Positions 49,701 to 62,223 are shown, counted from the first letter of the stretch. The stretch is 64,000 bases of DNA from Streptomyces sp. JB150 (GCF_011193355.1 NZ_CP049780.1:4415085-4479084); one strand, 5' to 3'. The notes: generated by a model not told the origin, from the letters alone. Program-made: numbers and translations.

Positions 49701-50245
49701 GCGACGGCGAGCGCATGGTGCTCCCGTCCGGCAAGGCGCGGCTGTTCGACGGCCGTAGCGGTGAGCCGTTCCCGGACCCGATCTCGGTCGGCTACATGTA
49801 CATCCTGAAGCTGCACCACCTGGTCGACGACAAGCTGCACGCCCGCTCGACCGGCCCGTACTCGATGATCACCCAGCAGCCGCTGGGTGGTAAGGCCCAG
49901 TTCGGTGGCCAGCGGTTCGGCGAGATGGAGGTGTGGGCACTCGAGGCCTACGGCGCCGCCTACGCCCTCCAGGAGCTGCTGACCATCAAGTCCGACGACG
50001 TCACCGGCCGCGTGAAGGTCTACGAGGCCATCGTCAAGGGCGAGAACATCCCCGAACCCGGCATCCCCGAGTCCTTCAAGGTGCTCATCAAGGAGATGCA
50101 GTCTCTCTGCCTGAACGTGGAGGTGCTGTCCAGCGACGGTATGTCCATCGAGATGCGTGACACCGACGAGGATGTCTTCCGCGCTGCGGAGGAGCTCGGT
50201 ATCGACCTGTCCCGGCGCGAGCCGAGCAGCGTCGAAGAGGTCTGA
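46760..50245 (+). CDS. rpoB: DNA-directed RNA polymerase subunit beta
   Basis: 1161 residues. The TTG at 46760 is chosen: GGAAGGA lies at the right distance and the protein then begins [14 protein letters not shown], matching the length I recall for Streptomyces RpoB. A GTG at 46730 is in frame but has no ribosome site. The rifampicin-binding region reads [20 protein letters not shown] followed by [20 protein letters not shown], with the residues of rifampicin-sensitive enzymes. The catalytic-site lysine region [15 protein letters not shown] is intact. Beta forms half of the active-site cleft. Confidence 0.97.
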   Translation: MAASRNASTANTNNAASTAPLRISFAKIKEPLEVPNLLALQTESFDWLLGNDAWKARVEEALENGQDVPTKSGLEEIFEEISPIEDFSGSMSLTFRDHRFEPPKNSIDECKERDFTYAAPLFVTAEFTNNETGEIKSQTVFMGDFPLMTNKGTFVINGTERVVVSQLVRSPGVYFDSTIDKTSDKDIFSAKIIPSRGAWLEMEIDKRDMVGVRIDRKRKQSVTVLLKALGWTTEQILEEFGEYESMRATLEKDHTQGQDDALLDIYRKLRPGEPPTREAAQTLLENLYFNPKRYDLAKVGRYKVNKKLGTDTPLDAGILTVEDIIATIKYLVKLHAGETETTGDNGETVVVETDDIDHFGNRRLRSVGELIQNQVRTGLARMERVVRERMTTQDVEAITPQTLINIRPVVASIKEFFGTSQLSQFMDQNNPLSGLTHKRRLSALGPGGLSRERAGFEVRDVHPSHYGRMCPIETPEGPNIGLIGSLATYGRVNAFGFVETPYRKVIDGQVTDEVNYLTADEEDRFVIAQANAPLTDDMRFAEARVLVRRRGGEVDYVAPEDVDYMDVSPRQMVSVATAMIPFLEHDDANRALMGANMMRQAVPLIQAEAPLVGTGMEYRSAVDAGDVVKAEKAGVVQEVSADYITTANDDGTYITYRLAKFARSNQGTSVNQKVIVNEGDRVVEGQVLADGPATQNGEMALGKNLLVAFMPWEGHNYEDAIILSQRLVQDDVLSSIHIEEHEVDARDTKLGPEEITRDIPNVSEEVLADLDERGIIRIGAEVIAGDILVGKVTPKGETELTPEERLLRAIFGEKAREVRDTSLKVPHGETGKVIGVRVFDREEGDELPPGVNQLVRVYVAQKRKITDGDKLAGRHGNKGVISKILPIEDMPFLEDGTPVDIILNPLGVPSRMNPGQVLEIHLGWLASRGWDVSGLADEWAQRLQAIGADKVEPGTNVATPVFDGAREDELAGLLQHTIPNRDGERMVLPSGKARLFDGRSGEPFPDPISVGYMYILKLHHLVDDKLHARSTGPYSMITQQPLGGKAQFGGQRFGEMEVWALEAYGAAYALQELLTIKSDDVTGRVKVYEAIVKGENIPEPGIPESFKVLIKEMQSLCLNVEVLSSDGMSIEMRDTDEDVFRAAEELGIDLSRREPSSVEEV

Positions 50246-50355
50246 CGGGAGTCCGGTCCGGAGGTTCAGCGATGAAGATCCCTGAGCCTCCGGCCGGCCC
50301 CAGGACCCCCGTATCAGACCCCAAGACTTACGACCCTGAGAGGGATTGACGCATA

Positions 50356-54255
<3,900 letters not shown>

Positions 54256-54271
54256 GCGAGTCGCCTGAACA

Positions 54272-54307
54272 CGAAGGGCGGTCACCCCGGTGGGTGGCCG
54301 CCCTTCG
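54272..54307. terminator. Bidirectional terminator between rpoC and the M48 gene
   Basis: CGAAGGGCGG pairs with CCGCCCTTCG across 16 bases, with flanking ACA/TGT able to extend the stem past one bulged G. It lies 16 bases after rpoC and 12 bases from the stop of the convergent gene. Confidence 0.75.
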
Positions 54308-54319
54308 GCGTGTCCGCAG

Positions 54320-55594
54320 TCAGAGGCCGGTGCGCAGATAGGGCTCCAGGGCCCGGATGCGGGTGGGGTTGTCGGGGTGCGTGGACAGCAGGCGGGCCAG
54401 TCTGCCCGGCTTCTCCAGCCGCTGCCCCGTCGCCCGCGCGTGCGCCTCCAGGGCGTCCTCCTCGGCCTGCAACCGGTACAGCACCTGTGTCATCTGACCG
54501 GCGAAGCCCAGGTCGGCGGCCTGCTGGTCGGCGCGCAGCTCGCCCTTGCGGCCCATGTAGGCCAGCAGGTAGGGGGCGAGGACCAGCGGGACGGTGATGT
54601 ACGGGACCACCAGCATGCCCGCCGTCAGGAGGACCCCCATGAACAGCACCAGGACTCCGGTGGCCGCCGCCGAGAAGACACTGGCGATGACGAGCGCGAA
54701 CCGGGCGAGGCGCTTGGTCAGCGCCCAGGCGGCGCGGCCCGGCAGGGAGTACCAGTAGCCGAGCAGGCCGGCCCAGGCGTGACCGCCGGTGTGATGGCCG
54801 AGTTCGTGGGCGAGTACGGCGGCGAGGTTGCTGCTCGGTATCTCGTTGAGGGCGTACGTGGTGACGCTGACGACGTGACCGGCGACGGCGGACGCGTTCA
54901 GCTCGGTGCTGTTCTCGACCATCAGCTCGTAGGAGTGGGCCTCGATGCCCGCGCGGGCGGTGACCTCGCGCCAGACGGGCTCCAGCCGGGCCCGCTCGTC
55001 GGCCAGCGGGGCGCGCAGCGTGAGGACGTGGCGGGCGAAGGCCAGCTCGGTGGGCCGGTGGAAGACGAACGCGCCGGAGGCCAGCCACAGCAGGACGGTC
55101 ACCCAGGCACCGGCCGGGCCGGCCAGGGCCTCGGCGACGGTGGCCACCACGGCCAGGCTCACCAGCAGGCCCGGTACGTGGATCAGCAGCCGCCCGATCG
55201 CGGTGGCGTCCGCGCCGCGCTGGTGCTCGGCCACATGGATACGGGAGCCGGCGTGACGGTAGTCGAGGTCGTCGGGGGCTCCGGTGGGCTGTGACGGGAC
55301 GGCGGCGGTGACGCCGGGGGCGACGCCGGCGGTACCGGCGGGCGGTGGGGTGCCGGGGCCGGCCGGGTGGACGGGCGGGGTGGGGCCGGCGGCCGGGTAC
55401 GCGGGGGACGGGGCGGTCGGATACGCCGGGGGCAGGGGCGTCGAGTACGCCGGTGGGACGGCCGTCGGGTACTGAGGGGGCGACGGGGCGGAAGAGTACT
55501 GCGGGGGCGGTGCGGCCGTCGGATACCGCGGTGGCGGCGGGGCGGCCGGGTACGGGGGTTCCGGTACGGCGGCCGGGTCCGGTGGCTGTGTCAT
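54320..55594 (-). CDS. M48 family membrane metalloprotease
   Basis: 424 residues. The first 110 are Pro/Tyr/Ala-rich with repeated PPxYPTA-like units, probably a disordered cytoplasmic tail. Two hydrophobic segments follow. The zinc motif is VLAHELGHHTGGH near residue 262, with the third ligand in GELRADQQAADLG about 75 residues later, and two further helices lie between them. GGAGTTCCC precedes the ATG. It is the last gene of the cyclase-containing run, 52 bases after the Pycsar-effector-type gene, and may process or quality-control membrane proteins of that system. Confidence 0.88.
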   Translation of the reverse strand: MTQPPDPAAVPEPPYPAAPPPPRYPTAAPPPQYSSAPSPPQYPTAVPPAYSTPLPPAYPTAPSPAYPAAGPTPPVHPAGPGTPPPAGTAGVAPGVTAAVPSQPTGAPDDLDYRHAGSRIHVAEHQRGADATAIGRLLIHVPGLLVSLAVVATVAEALAGPAGAWVTVLLWLASGAFVFHRPTELAFARHVLTLRAPLADERARLEPVWREVTARAGIEAHSYELMVENSTELNASAVAGHVVSVTTYALNEIPSSNLAAVLAHELGHHTGGHAWAGLLGYWYSLPGRAAWALTKRLARFALVIASVFSAAATGVLVLFMGVLLTAGMLVVPYITVPLVLAPYLLAYMGRKGELRADQQAADLGFAGQMTQVLYRLQAEEDALEAHARATGQRLEKPGRLARLLSTHPDNPTRIRALEPYLRTGL

Positions 55595-55646
55595 GGGAAC
55601 TCCTTCGTGCGTGCGGGTCTTGCGAGCCCTCGGGCGGAACGGGGGA

Positions 55647-56162
55647 TCAGCCGGCCAGCAGGCCCGCGGGCAGCAGGACCGTCCCGGCGCAGAAGGCGAT
55701 CAGGCCGGTGCGGATCCACTGGTGCTTGCGGGCGGCGATACGGCTGGTCTCGGTCAGGGCGACCAGGTGCCCGCCGGCCGGGTCGCGGGCGGTGTCGGCG
55801 AGCGCGTCGGCCAGCTGTCCGTCGCGTACGGCGCGCTGGACGTCGCCGAAGTAGCAGAGGGGGCGGCCGGGGGCCCAGCCGTCCTTGCCGTAGCGGGGCA
55901 GCACGGCCAGCAGCAGCGCGAGCAGGGACAGGGCGAACGACAGGATCCCGGCCCACCACAGCACCGCGCCCCCCGCCGAGAGGTCCTGCGGGCTCCACTT
56001 GCGCCCGGCCATCAGCCCGCTGCACACCCCGGCGGTGATGCCGAGCGCCGCCACCAGCACCGCCGCCTTGCTGTCCGCCCGTGCTATCTCCGCGCGCATG
56101 TCGGTGAGGAGGCGTTCGGAGAGCTGATGGCGGACGGCCGTGGCATCGTCCGCGGAAGTCAC
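55647..56162 (-). CDS. Pycsar-effector-type membrane protein (PycTM-like)
   Basis: 171 residues. An N-terminal amphipathic helix contains the family-type RAEIARADSKAAVLVAALG motif that leads into helix 1 (about 33-51). Helix 2 spans about 66-88 and helix 3 about 150-169, with an RIAARKHQWI segment just before helix 3. This matches the Pycsar effector family, in which a cyclic pyrimidine nucleotide triggers membrane disruption. It starts in a GTGA overlap with the SPFH-like gene and lies in one run with a class III cyclase. Family membership is from recalled sequence pattern; effector function is inferred. Confidence 0.78.
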   Translation of the reverse strand: MTSADDATAVRHQLSERLLTDMRAEIARADSKAAVLVAALGITAGVCSGLMAGRKWSPQDLSAGGAVLWWAGILSFALSLLALLLAVLPRYGKDGWAPGRPLCYFGDVQRAVRDGQLADALADTARDPAGGHLVALTETSRIAARKHQWIRTGLIAFCAGTVLLPAGLLAG

Positions 56163-57346
56163 GCCGGTCCCGATCCCGGCTCCGCGGCTTCACGGTCCGG
56201 CGGCCGCGGCGGCGGGGGGACGGCCGGTGCGGCGGGGGCGGCCGACGGGGCAGGGGCGTACGCCGGGGGCGGTGGCGGTGTGACGGGCGCGGGGCCTCCC
56301 GTGGCAGCGGGGGCGGCCGCGGGCGCCGCCGGGTCCTCCGCGCCGTACGGCCCTCCGGGAGGCGGGCCGGTGGGCAGTTCGCCCGGAGCCCCCGGGGCGG
56401 CCGACCGGCGCTGGATCAGGTCGTCGACCTCCTGGCGGATCTGCTTGAGCGAGGCGGCCTTCTCGTAGTCCTCCAGCTCGTCGCCGCTCATCAGCTCCAG
56501 CTGGTCCTTGATGTACGTCAGCTGGTCCCGGTGGATGTTGTCGATCACCAGCCGGGTGTCCTCGGGGTGCGCGGCCAGGTGCAGCGCCCACGCGCCGACG
56601 CCGCCGTGCTGGAGGTGGTACTGGTAGAAGTGGATCTTCTCGGCCACCAGCTGCTGGTACTGCCGCTGGCGCAGCATCTCCAGTTCGTGCTGCTGCTGCG
56701 CCTGCCGCATCCGGAACTCGTGCTCGGGGTCCAGCAGTTCGGTGCTGTAGCGCAGCTCCCGGCGCCTGCGCCGGTGCTCGATCGCCCCGTCGTCCAGCCT
56801 CAGCCGCATCACGCAGGTGACGGCGAGCCCGATGCCCGCCGCGAAGGAGCCGGAGGCGACGGCCTGCTGCACGGCGCTCTCGGCGGCCGGGCTGTCCTCG
56901 ATGGAGAAGCGCCGGCTGACCGGGCGGGCGAACTGCTGGAGCTCCCGGGCCAGTCGGGTGGGCACGTCCCGCTCACCGCTGCGCACGTACGCCTCCGGAT
57001 CGGCGACCCGCCAGGTCAGATCGGCGGTCGCGCCGAACGAGAACGCGTCGTCGTCGCTGGGCAGATCGAGATCCAGCCGCACCGGGTGGCTGCCCATGTC
57101 GACCTCGTACACCGAGGCGTAGCGGCGGGTGGCCGCCTGTGCGCGGGTGGGCCGGTGCGGCGGGATGTAGACGTCGTACGTGCCGGTCGCCGTGGCGAAC
57201 ACCAGTGCGTGGTCGATCGCGGTGACCGGACGCCGGGCGGCGTAGTCGAACCGGGAGACCGGCCGCACGGTGAGCACGGGGTCGATCAGGGTGCTGTGCC
57301 GGTCGGCGGATTGCTGCCACTCCGGCTGACGGCGGAAGTCCGCCAT
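56159..57346 (-). CDS. SPFH/band 7-like protein of the cyclase operon
   Basis: 395 residues. Residues 20-200 have the alternating strand pattern of SPFH domains, including FSFGATADLTWRVADPEAYV and the following RELQQF helix, then a basic cluster HRRRRRELRY. A Gln/Glu/Arg-rich coiled coil follows (about 205-240), then a helical segment, and the last 80 residues are Pro/Ala-rich. No membrane helix is evident. AGGAG lies before the ATG, three bases after the upstream stop. SPFH proteins form membrane-associated scaffolds, so it may organise the neighbouring membrane effector. The assignment is tentative. Confidence 0.65.
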   Translation of the reverse strand: MADFRRQPEWQQSADRHSTLIDPVLTVRPVSRFDYAARRPVTAIDHALVFATATGTYDVYIPPHRPTRAQAATRRYASVYEVDMGSHPVRLDLDLPSDDDAFSFGATADLTWRVADPEAYVRSGERDVPTRLARELQQFARPVSRRFSIEDSPAAESAVQQAVASGSFAAGIGLAVTCVMRLRLDDGAIEHRRRRRELRYSTELLDPEHEFRMRQAQQQHELEMLRQRQYQQLVAEKIHFYQYHLQHGGVGAWALHLAAHPEDTRLVIDNIHRDQLTYIKDQLELMSGDELEDYEKAASLKQIRQEVDDLIQRRSAAPGAPGELPTGPPPGGPYGAEDPAAPAAAPAATGGPAPVTPPPPPAYAPAPSAAPAAPAVPPPPRPPDREAAEPGSGPA

Positions 57347-57349
57347 GAG

Positions 57350-59536
57350 TCAACTCCTCGGCTGTTGCTGGGGGTTCATGGATGGGCTCACCACGGCGAG
57401 CAGCCGGTCGGCGACCGGCGGGCGCGGGCCGCCGTCCTCCGCGCGCAGCGTCCGCAGCTCGTGGTCGAGGCGGTGCCGGTCGGCGGCCGTGACGACCAGG
57501 GCGGGCAGCAGCAGTTCCAGGGCCTGCGCCGTGGCCGCGCTGCGCTGGGCCGTGTACACCCACACGCGCAGGGCGTTCAGGGCCTGCCGGGTGTGGCCGC
57601 GGTCGCCGAGCGCGGTGCGCCAGAGGGTGGCGAGGTCATGGGCCGAGTCCGGCTCGTACATGCCGGTGTCGGCGTACCACTCGACGAGCGCGCCCTCCTC
57701 GGTGTTCTCGCAGGCGCGGACGAACGCGGCCAGGGCGAGCGAGCGGACCGACGGGGCGTCCTCCTGCAGCAGCCGGACCAGCTCGGAGAGCATCTCCCCG
57801 CGGCGGGTGCCCACCGACAGCAGCAGCGCCGTGGACTCGATCAGGTTGGCGCTCTCGGCGGGACCGCTGTGGTCCGCGCGGGCGCGGGCGGCGAGCGCGC
57901 CGAGTGCCGGGCCGGTCAGCTCGGGGCGCAGCGGGGCGAGCAGGCCGAGTGCGCGGATCGCGGTCCAGCGGCGCGCCCAGTGCGGGTCCGTGCACCACTG
58001 GGTGAGCAGGCGCAGGACCACGGGCGCGTCGAGGAGCTGGGCGAGCACCAGGGCGTTCGCGGCGGTCACCCGGGGTCCGAACGCCTTCGAGACGGCCCAG
58101 CCGTCGATGATCAGCGCCACCGCCGAGGGCAGGTCGGCGCGCGCGAGCAGCGCCGTCGCCGCGGCGACGCGGGTACGGACCAGGGGCCGCCGGTCCCGGG
58201 CCAGCTCCTTGAGCCAGGCGACCAGTGCCGGCCGGGCCGAGGGGTGCCCCGTCCACACCTCCGCGAGCAGGGCCCGCGGGGTGTCCTCACGCGGGAAGTA
58301 GGCCGTGAACTGCGGGACCGTACCCCACTCGGTCTCCTCGCCGCGCACCTCGCCCTTCGCCCCGGCGCGCTCCAGCCGGGTCTCGGCGGCCAGCGGGGAG
58401 AACACGGGGATCTCCGGGGGCCGCTCGGGGTGCTGGAGCCGCTGGAGGTGGACGAGGAGCTTGTCGGCGAGTTCGGCGGCCAGCACGTACGGGGCCCGGT
58501 CGAACACCGCGAGGGAGATGAGGAAGGCCTTGTCCCGCAGGTCGGTCCGGGTGTCGCCGAGCCGGTCCCGGCACTGCTTCTCCACCGCCGCCTGCCCGAA
58601 GTCCACGAGCCGCGCGTCCGCCGCCGGGCTGCCGTCGTAGCCGGCGAGCGTCGCGGCGAACCCGGCCGCCTCGGCGGGCCGGTGCCCGCCTCGGGCGAGG
58701 AAGTCCCGCACGGGCCCGAGCGCGAGCAGCCGCGCCGTGTCGTCGGGGCGTACGGCCGCCAGGTGTGCCCGTACGACGTCCTCGGCGGCCGGTGGTCTCC
58801 AGGCGAACGGCGAGACCCCGGACAGGAATGGCGATTTCTCGACGGTGACGACGAGGTAGCCGTCCGCTTTCCGCAGCTGGTCGGCCGCGGCGTACAGATG
58901 GGTGTCGCGCAGTGGCCGGTTCCGGGTCAGCGGCAGATCCCGCAGCAGATGCCCGCCCGGCCGGGTGAGCTGCGCGCTCAGCGTGCCCGGCGTCGTCTCC
59001 TCCGACAGCGCGTGGACGGCGGGCAGGCCCAGGCGGTGCAGCAGCATCCGCGCGGCCGCGTGGCGCCCGCAGCCGTGCGGGCCGGCCAGGACGAGGACGC
59101 GTTCCTCCCGCAACCGCGCGAGGGCGGCGGCGAAGACCGGGCCCTCGGCGAAGCGCTCGGCCAGCGCGTCGAGCTGTTCGCGCGGGATCTCCCCGGCGAC
59201 GTGCGCGGCGGCCGTCGGCGCGTGGTGATGGATCTCCGTCTTGCCGCCCATGAACACGTCACCGGCGACCTGCCCGCCGGAGACACCGTGCTGGGCGCCG
59301 CCGACCAGGCTGCCGCCGAAGGAGGCGGCCGAGCCGAGGATGAAACCGGGCGTGTGCGCGAACAGCTCCCGCTGCGCGGCCCGTGCCTCCTGGGTCCGCT
59401 CCTCCATGCCCTCCATGCCCTCCGAGCCCTCGGCGGCCCCGGCCGCCTCGGCCTCGGCGGACACGCCGGGTGAGGGCTGCGCGGCCCGCGGCGGCACGTC
59501 GTCGGCGGCGGGCGCCGGCTGTGCGGGCGCCGTCAC
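57350..59536 (-). CDS. P-loop NTPase-like protein with Gly-rich motif and HEAT-like C-terminus
   Basis: 728 residues. Residues 1-60 are acidic and Ala-rich. Residues 72-97 contain SFGGSLVGGAQHGVSGGQV then AGDVFMGG, nearly the same as the cyclase C-terminus, followed by a HHH cluster. The P-loop is LAGPHGCGRHAAARMLL (about 150-166), a variant with Arg-His instead of Lys-Ser/Thr, and YLVVTVEK may be Walker B. From about 400 on, the protein is a regular helical array resembling HEAT repeats (RTRVAAATALLARADLPSAV). This is the sensor or signal-transduction layout of conflict-type NTPases. It starts in a GTGA overlap with the cyclase gene. Confidence 0.75.
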   Translation of the reverse strand: MTAPAQPAPAADDVPPRAAQPSPGVSAEAEAAGAAEGSEGMEGMEERTQEARAAQRELFAHTPGFILGSAASFGGSLVGGAQHGVSGGQVAGDVFMGGKTEIHHHAPTAAAHVAGEIPREQLDALAERFAEGPVFAAALARLREERVLVLAGPHGCGRHAAARMLLHRLGLPAVHALSEETTPGTLSAQLTRPGGHLLRDLPLTRNRPLRDTHLYAAADQLRKADGYLVVTVEKSPFLSGVSPFAWRPPAAEDVVRAHLAAVRPDDTARLLALGPVRDFLARGGHRPAEAAGFAATLAGYDGSPAADARLVDFGQAAVEKQCRDRLGDTRTDLRDKAFLISLAVFDRAPYVLAAELADKLLVHLQRLQHPERPPEIPVFSPLAAETRLERAGAKGEVRGEETEWGTVPQFTAYFPREDTPRALLAEVWTGHPSARPALVAWLKELARDRRPLVRTRVAAATALLARADLPSAVALIIDGWAVSKAFGPRVTAANALVLAQLLDAPVVLRLLTQWCTDPHWARRWTAIRALGLLAPLRPELTGPALGALAARARADHSGPAESANLIESTALLLSVGTRRGEMLSELVRLLQEDAPSVRSLALAAFVRACENTEEGALVEWYADTGMYEPDSAHDLATLWRTALGDRGHTRQALNALRVWVYTAQRSAATAQALELLLPALVVTAADRHRLDHELRTLRAEDGGPRPPVADRLLAVVSPSMNPQQQPRS

Positions 59537-60420
59537 GCGGGCTCACCGCCCGACCGGCCCAGGTGGACGTCTCCGGTGACCTGACCGCCGGACACGCCGT
59601 GCTGGTCACCGGCGACGAGGCTGCCGCCGAAGGAGGGGGAGCCGCCGAGGAAGGTGAGGACGACGCCGCCGGGCGGCTGCGCGCGGGGCGGGGCCTGCGG
59701 CCCCGGTGCCGGGTCGTCCCCCGGGTCACCCGGCACCGGGGCTTCCCCCGCCCCCCTGTCACCGTGGTCCTCGGACGCGGCCGTCGCCGTCGCCGTACCG
59801 CCCGCCTCACGGGGCGCCGTCCCGCCCTCCCCGGTCCGGGCCGCTCCCGCCGGGAGCGGCCCGTGCAGCCAGGCCCGCAGCGGGCCGTTCTTGCTGACCA
59901 CCGTCACCAGGTGGAAGTCCTCGGCGGGGATGCCCGCGTGGTCGTGCCGGACGATGCCCGCGTGCACGCTCTCCGACACGCACAGGGCGAAGTCGTCGCG
60001 GCGCTCGCGCAGCGCCGCGCGCAGCACGTCGGCGTCGAGCAGGCGGCAGGCGTGGTTCAGATCGGAGCCGACCCAGCCGCCGTGCCCGTCGACGGCGACG
60101 TAGCCCGCGGCCACCACCCCGCGCAGCTGGATCTGGGCCGAGCGCGAGGACATGCGGTTGACCTGGCGCAGCTGGGCGGGAACCTCGCGCAGCAGGGCGC
60201 GCAGCAGCGCGGTGACCGGCGCGCCCGCGTCGATCAGCTCCATCACGGAGTCCCCGCGGTCCGCGCGCAGCCGCCGCGTTCCGTCGATGCCCGCGGCCTC
60301 CAGCGCGCGGTCGGTGATGTCGTAGAGCATCCGGCGCAGGTACGCCTGCTCCACGTCGTCCCGGTCGCTGAACCTCTCGATGTCCAGCAGCAGGATCGTC
60401 CGGCTCACGGGGTCCGTCAT
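59533..60420 (-). CDS. Class III nucleotide cyclase domain protein
   Basis: 295 residues from the ATG at 60420 (AGAGGCG upstream). The cyclase homology domain spans residues 7-185. Metal-binding Asp13 is in ILLLDIERFS and Asp57 in RADRGDSVMEL; the transition-state Asn122 and Arg126 are in WVGSDLNHACRLLDA. These are the four residues that I would require for activity. Residues 190-255 are a Pro/Gly/Ala linker, and the C-terminus (263-288) carries SFGGSLVAGDQHGVSGGQV and TGDVHLG, repeated in the next protein. The nucleotide specificity (cAMP, cGMP or a pyrimidine) cannot be read. It is the first gene of the coupled operon below a Crp-type regulator. Confidence 0.8.
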   Translation of the reverse strand: MTDPVSRTILLLDIERFSDRDDVEQAYLRRMLYDITDRALEAAGIDGTRRLRADRGDSVMELIDAGAPVTALLRALLREVPAQLRQVNRMSSRSAQIQLRGVVAAGYVAVDGHGGWVGSDLNHACRLLDADVLRAALRERRDDFALCVSESVHAGIVRHDHAGIPAEDFHLVTVVSKNGPLRAWLHGPLPAGAARTGEGGTAPREAGGTATATAASEDHGDRGAGEAPVPGDPGDDPAPGPQAPPRAQPPGGVVLTFLGGSPSFGGSLVAGDQHGVSGGQVTGDVHLGRSGGEPA

Positions 60421-60505
60421 GGTCGCCTCTCGCGGTGGGGGACGTGCAGACCAGCAGCGTGGGGGCGATGGGCCGGATGTGGTGAGGGAGCCTGACTCAC
60501 TCGCA

Positions 60506-60521
60506 GTGTGACCGTGTGCAC
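60506..60521. promoter_or_regulatory. Crp-like box upstream of the cyclase operon
   Basis: TGTGA-CCGTGT-GCACA matches the Crp/Fnr consensus TGTGA-N6-TCACA at 9 of 10 fixed positions. It lies 86 bp before the cyclase start, in the 146-bp gap after the Crp-type gene. The likely binder is the adjacent regulator or the global Crp. Confidence 0.6.
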
Positions 60522-60566
60522 AGAAGGGGCCGGAGGTCCGGCGGCCCGTTGCGGCCGGCGGGCCGG

Positions 60567-61328
60567 TCAGTCCTCGTAGGGACCCGGCGGTGCGGGGATA
60601 CCCGGCGTGGGGCGGCCCGTGGCCGCGATACGGCGCAGGACGCCGGGGCGGAGGATGAGCAGGGTGCGCCGCCCGGTGGCGACGACGTCCTTTTCGCGCA
60701 GCTCCTTCAGCAGCCGCTGCACCATCTCGCGGGACGCGCCGATCGAGCCCGCCAGCTCCTGCTTGCTCAGCGGTACGCACACCTCGATGCCGTCGGGGCC
60801 GCTCCGGCCGTGGGTGCGGGCCAGGTCCAGCAGGAGGACGGCGAGACGTTCCCGGACGTTCATCGAGGCGAACTCCAGCCGGCGCCGGTCGGCCGCCCGG
60901 GTGCGGTCCGAGGTGAGGCCGAGCAGGGCGAACGAGACGGTGGGGGAGCGGTTGAGGAAGTCCTTGAACCGCTCGTGCTCCAGCGCCACCGCCCGGACCG
61001 CCTCCAGCGCGGTCACCGTCGCCGACCGGGGCCGGCCGGTGAGCGCGGCCGACTCGCCGACGATGTCGCCGGGGCCGCGCAGCGCGAGCAGCGCCTCGTA
61101 GCCGTTGGCGGCGGACGCGGTGACCTTCGTCCAGCCCTCGACCAGGAAGAGGACGTGCGAGGAGGGTTCGCGCTGGTGCAGCAGGATCACCCGCGGGGCG
61201 AACACCAGCTCGCGGCCGAGGGAGAGCAGGGCGGTGCGGTCCTCGCTCTCCAGCCGGGCCAGGAAGGGCACCCGGTCGTCGAGGCCACCGTCGCCTCCGT
61301 CGTCCAGTGGGTACGCGGCCGTCCTCAT
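60567..61328 (-). CDS. Crp/Fnr family regulator with intact cNMP-binding cassette
   Basis: 253 residues from the ATG at 61328; an upstream start at 61364 lacks a ribosome site. The phosphate-binding cassette reads GDIVGESAALTGRPRSATV, with the Glu (92) and Arg-Ser (101-102) that contact cyclic nucleotide in CRP. The dimerisation helix and a winged helix-turn-helix follow (LSKQELAGSIGASREMVQRL). It is upstream of the cyclase gene on the same strand, and a Crp box lies between them, so the cyclase product may be its ligand. It differs from the single global Crp expected elsewhere in the genome. Confidence 0.9.
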   Translation of the reverse strand: MRTAAYPLDDGGDGGLDDRVPFLARLESEDRTALLSLGRELVFAPRVILLHQREPSSHVLFLVEGWTKVTASAANGYEALLALRGPGDIVGESAALTGRPRSATVTALEAVRAVALEHERFKDFLNRSPTVSFALLGLTSDRTRAADRRRLEFASMNVRERLAVLLLDLARTHGRSGPDGIEVCVPLSKQELAGSIGASREMVQRLLKELREKDVVATGRRTLLILRPGVLRRIAATGRPTPGIPAPPGPYED

Positions 61329-61537
61329 CACGCTCAGCCCCCGATCGTCGCAGCGACGGATCAAGCTACTGAACGGGCCGGGTGCAGCCCCGGAAAAGCG
61401 CGGAAACCGGCCATGGGGCAGGCCGGGACCCGTAGGGTGAGCGCCGCGAATCTCAGGGTCGCCCCAGGGTCGTCACTGATGCCGTGCCCGCCGTCGCGGC
61501 GCATGATGGAGGGACTCCGGTCGTCCGGGAGGTGCCC

Positions 61538-62080
61538 GTGTCGCAGTTGCCGTATCCGCCGTGGCAGCCCTGGGAGGGGCAGCGCGTTCCGCAGTCGTGG
61601 GCCGGTCACCGGGCCCCGTCGATGCTCGCGTCGCACGCCGAGCGGGAGCGGGCCGTGGACGTCCTCAGAGCGGGGTACGCCGAGGGGCGGATGGAGCACG
61701 AGGAGTTCGGCAAGCGGGTCGCGCGGGCCTACGCGGCGCGTACGGTGGGGGAGCTGGCGGTGCTCGTCGCCGATCTGCCGCAGGGACCGGTGGAGCGGCC
61801 GGCGCCGGCGGTTCCGGCGACGTTCGCGCCGGTTGCGCGGGCGCGGACGAACGGGAAGGCCGTCGGTGCCGCCCTGTGCGGGCTGCTGTGTGTGCCGACC
61901 TTCGGGCTCACCGGGATCCCGGCGGTGGTGCTGGGGCACATGGCGCGCTCCGAGATCCGGCACTCCGGGGAAGGCGGTGACGGGCTCGCCCTCACCGGGC
62001 TGGTCCTCGGGTGGTTGTACACGGCGGGCTGGGCACTCGTGATGGTGCTGGTGGCCGCCGTGACCGTCACGGTCGGCTGA
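61538..62080 (+). CDS. DUF1707 and DUF4190 domain membrane protein
   Basis: 180 residues from the GTG at 61538, preceded by GGGAGGTG; an in-frame start 54 bases upstream lacks a good site. The DUF1707 domain (ASHAERERAVDVLRAGYAEG then RMEHEEFGKRVARAY) is a small SHOCT-like helical module. Two membrane helices follow in a DUF4190 pattern (GLTGIPAVVLGHMARSEI and LALTGLVLGWLYTAGW). Such proteins are abundant in Streptomyces; function is unknown. It is divergent from the Crp-type gene across a 209-bp gap. Confidence 0.87.
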   Translation: MSQLPYPPWQPWEGQRVPQSWAGHRAPSMLASHAERERAVDVLRAGYAEGRMEHEEFGKRVARAYAARTVGELAVLVADLPQGPVERPAPAVPATFAPVARARTNGKAVGAALCGLLCVPTFGLTGIPAVVLGHMARSEIRHSGEGGDGLALTGLVLGWLYTAGWALVMVLVAAVTVTVG

Positions 62081-62223
62081 CGTCCGCGTCGCGGTCGGCT
62101 GACGGCCCCGAGGCACGTGGAAGAAATGTGTTCGAAGCGGACACGCGCCGTCGATTTGAAGATCACTTACGGACTGGGGTCTTGACATGTCCCGCGTGGC
62201 CTTGCGGGCGGCTCCCATTTGTT

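Noticed and set aside
46785..50245. Rifampicin-resistant type RpoB
   Set aside because: The residues of the rifampicin pocket (Q, D, H, R, S in the QLSQFMDQN to SALGPGG segment) are those of sensitive enzymes.
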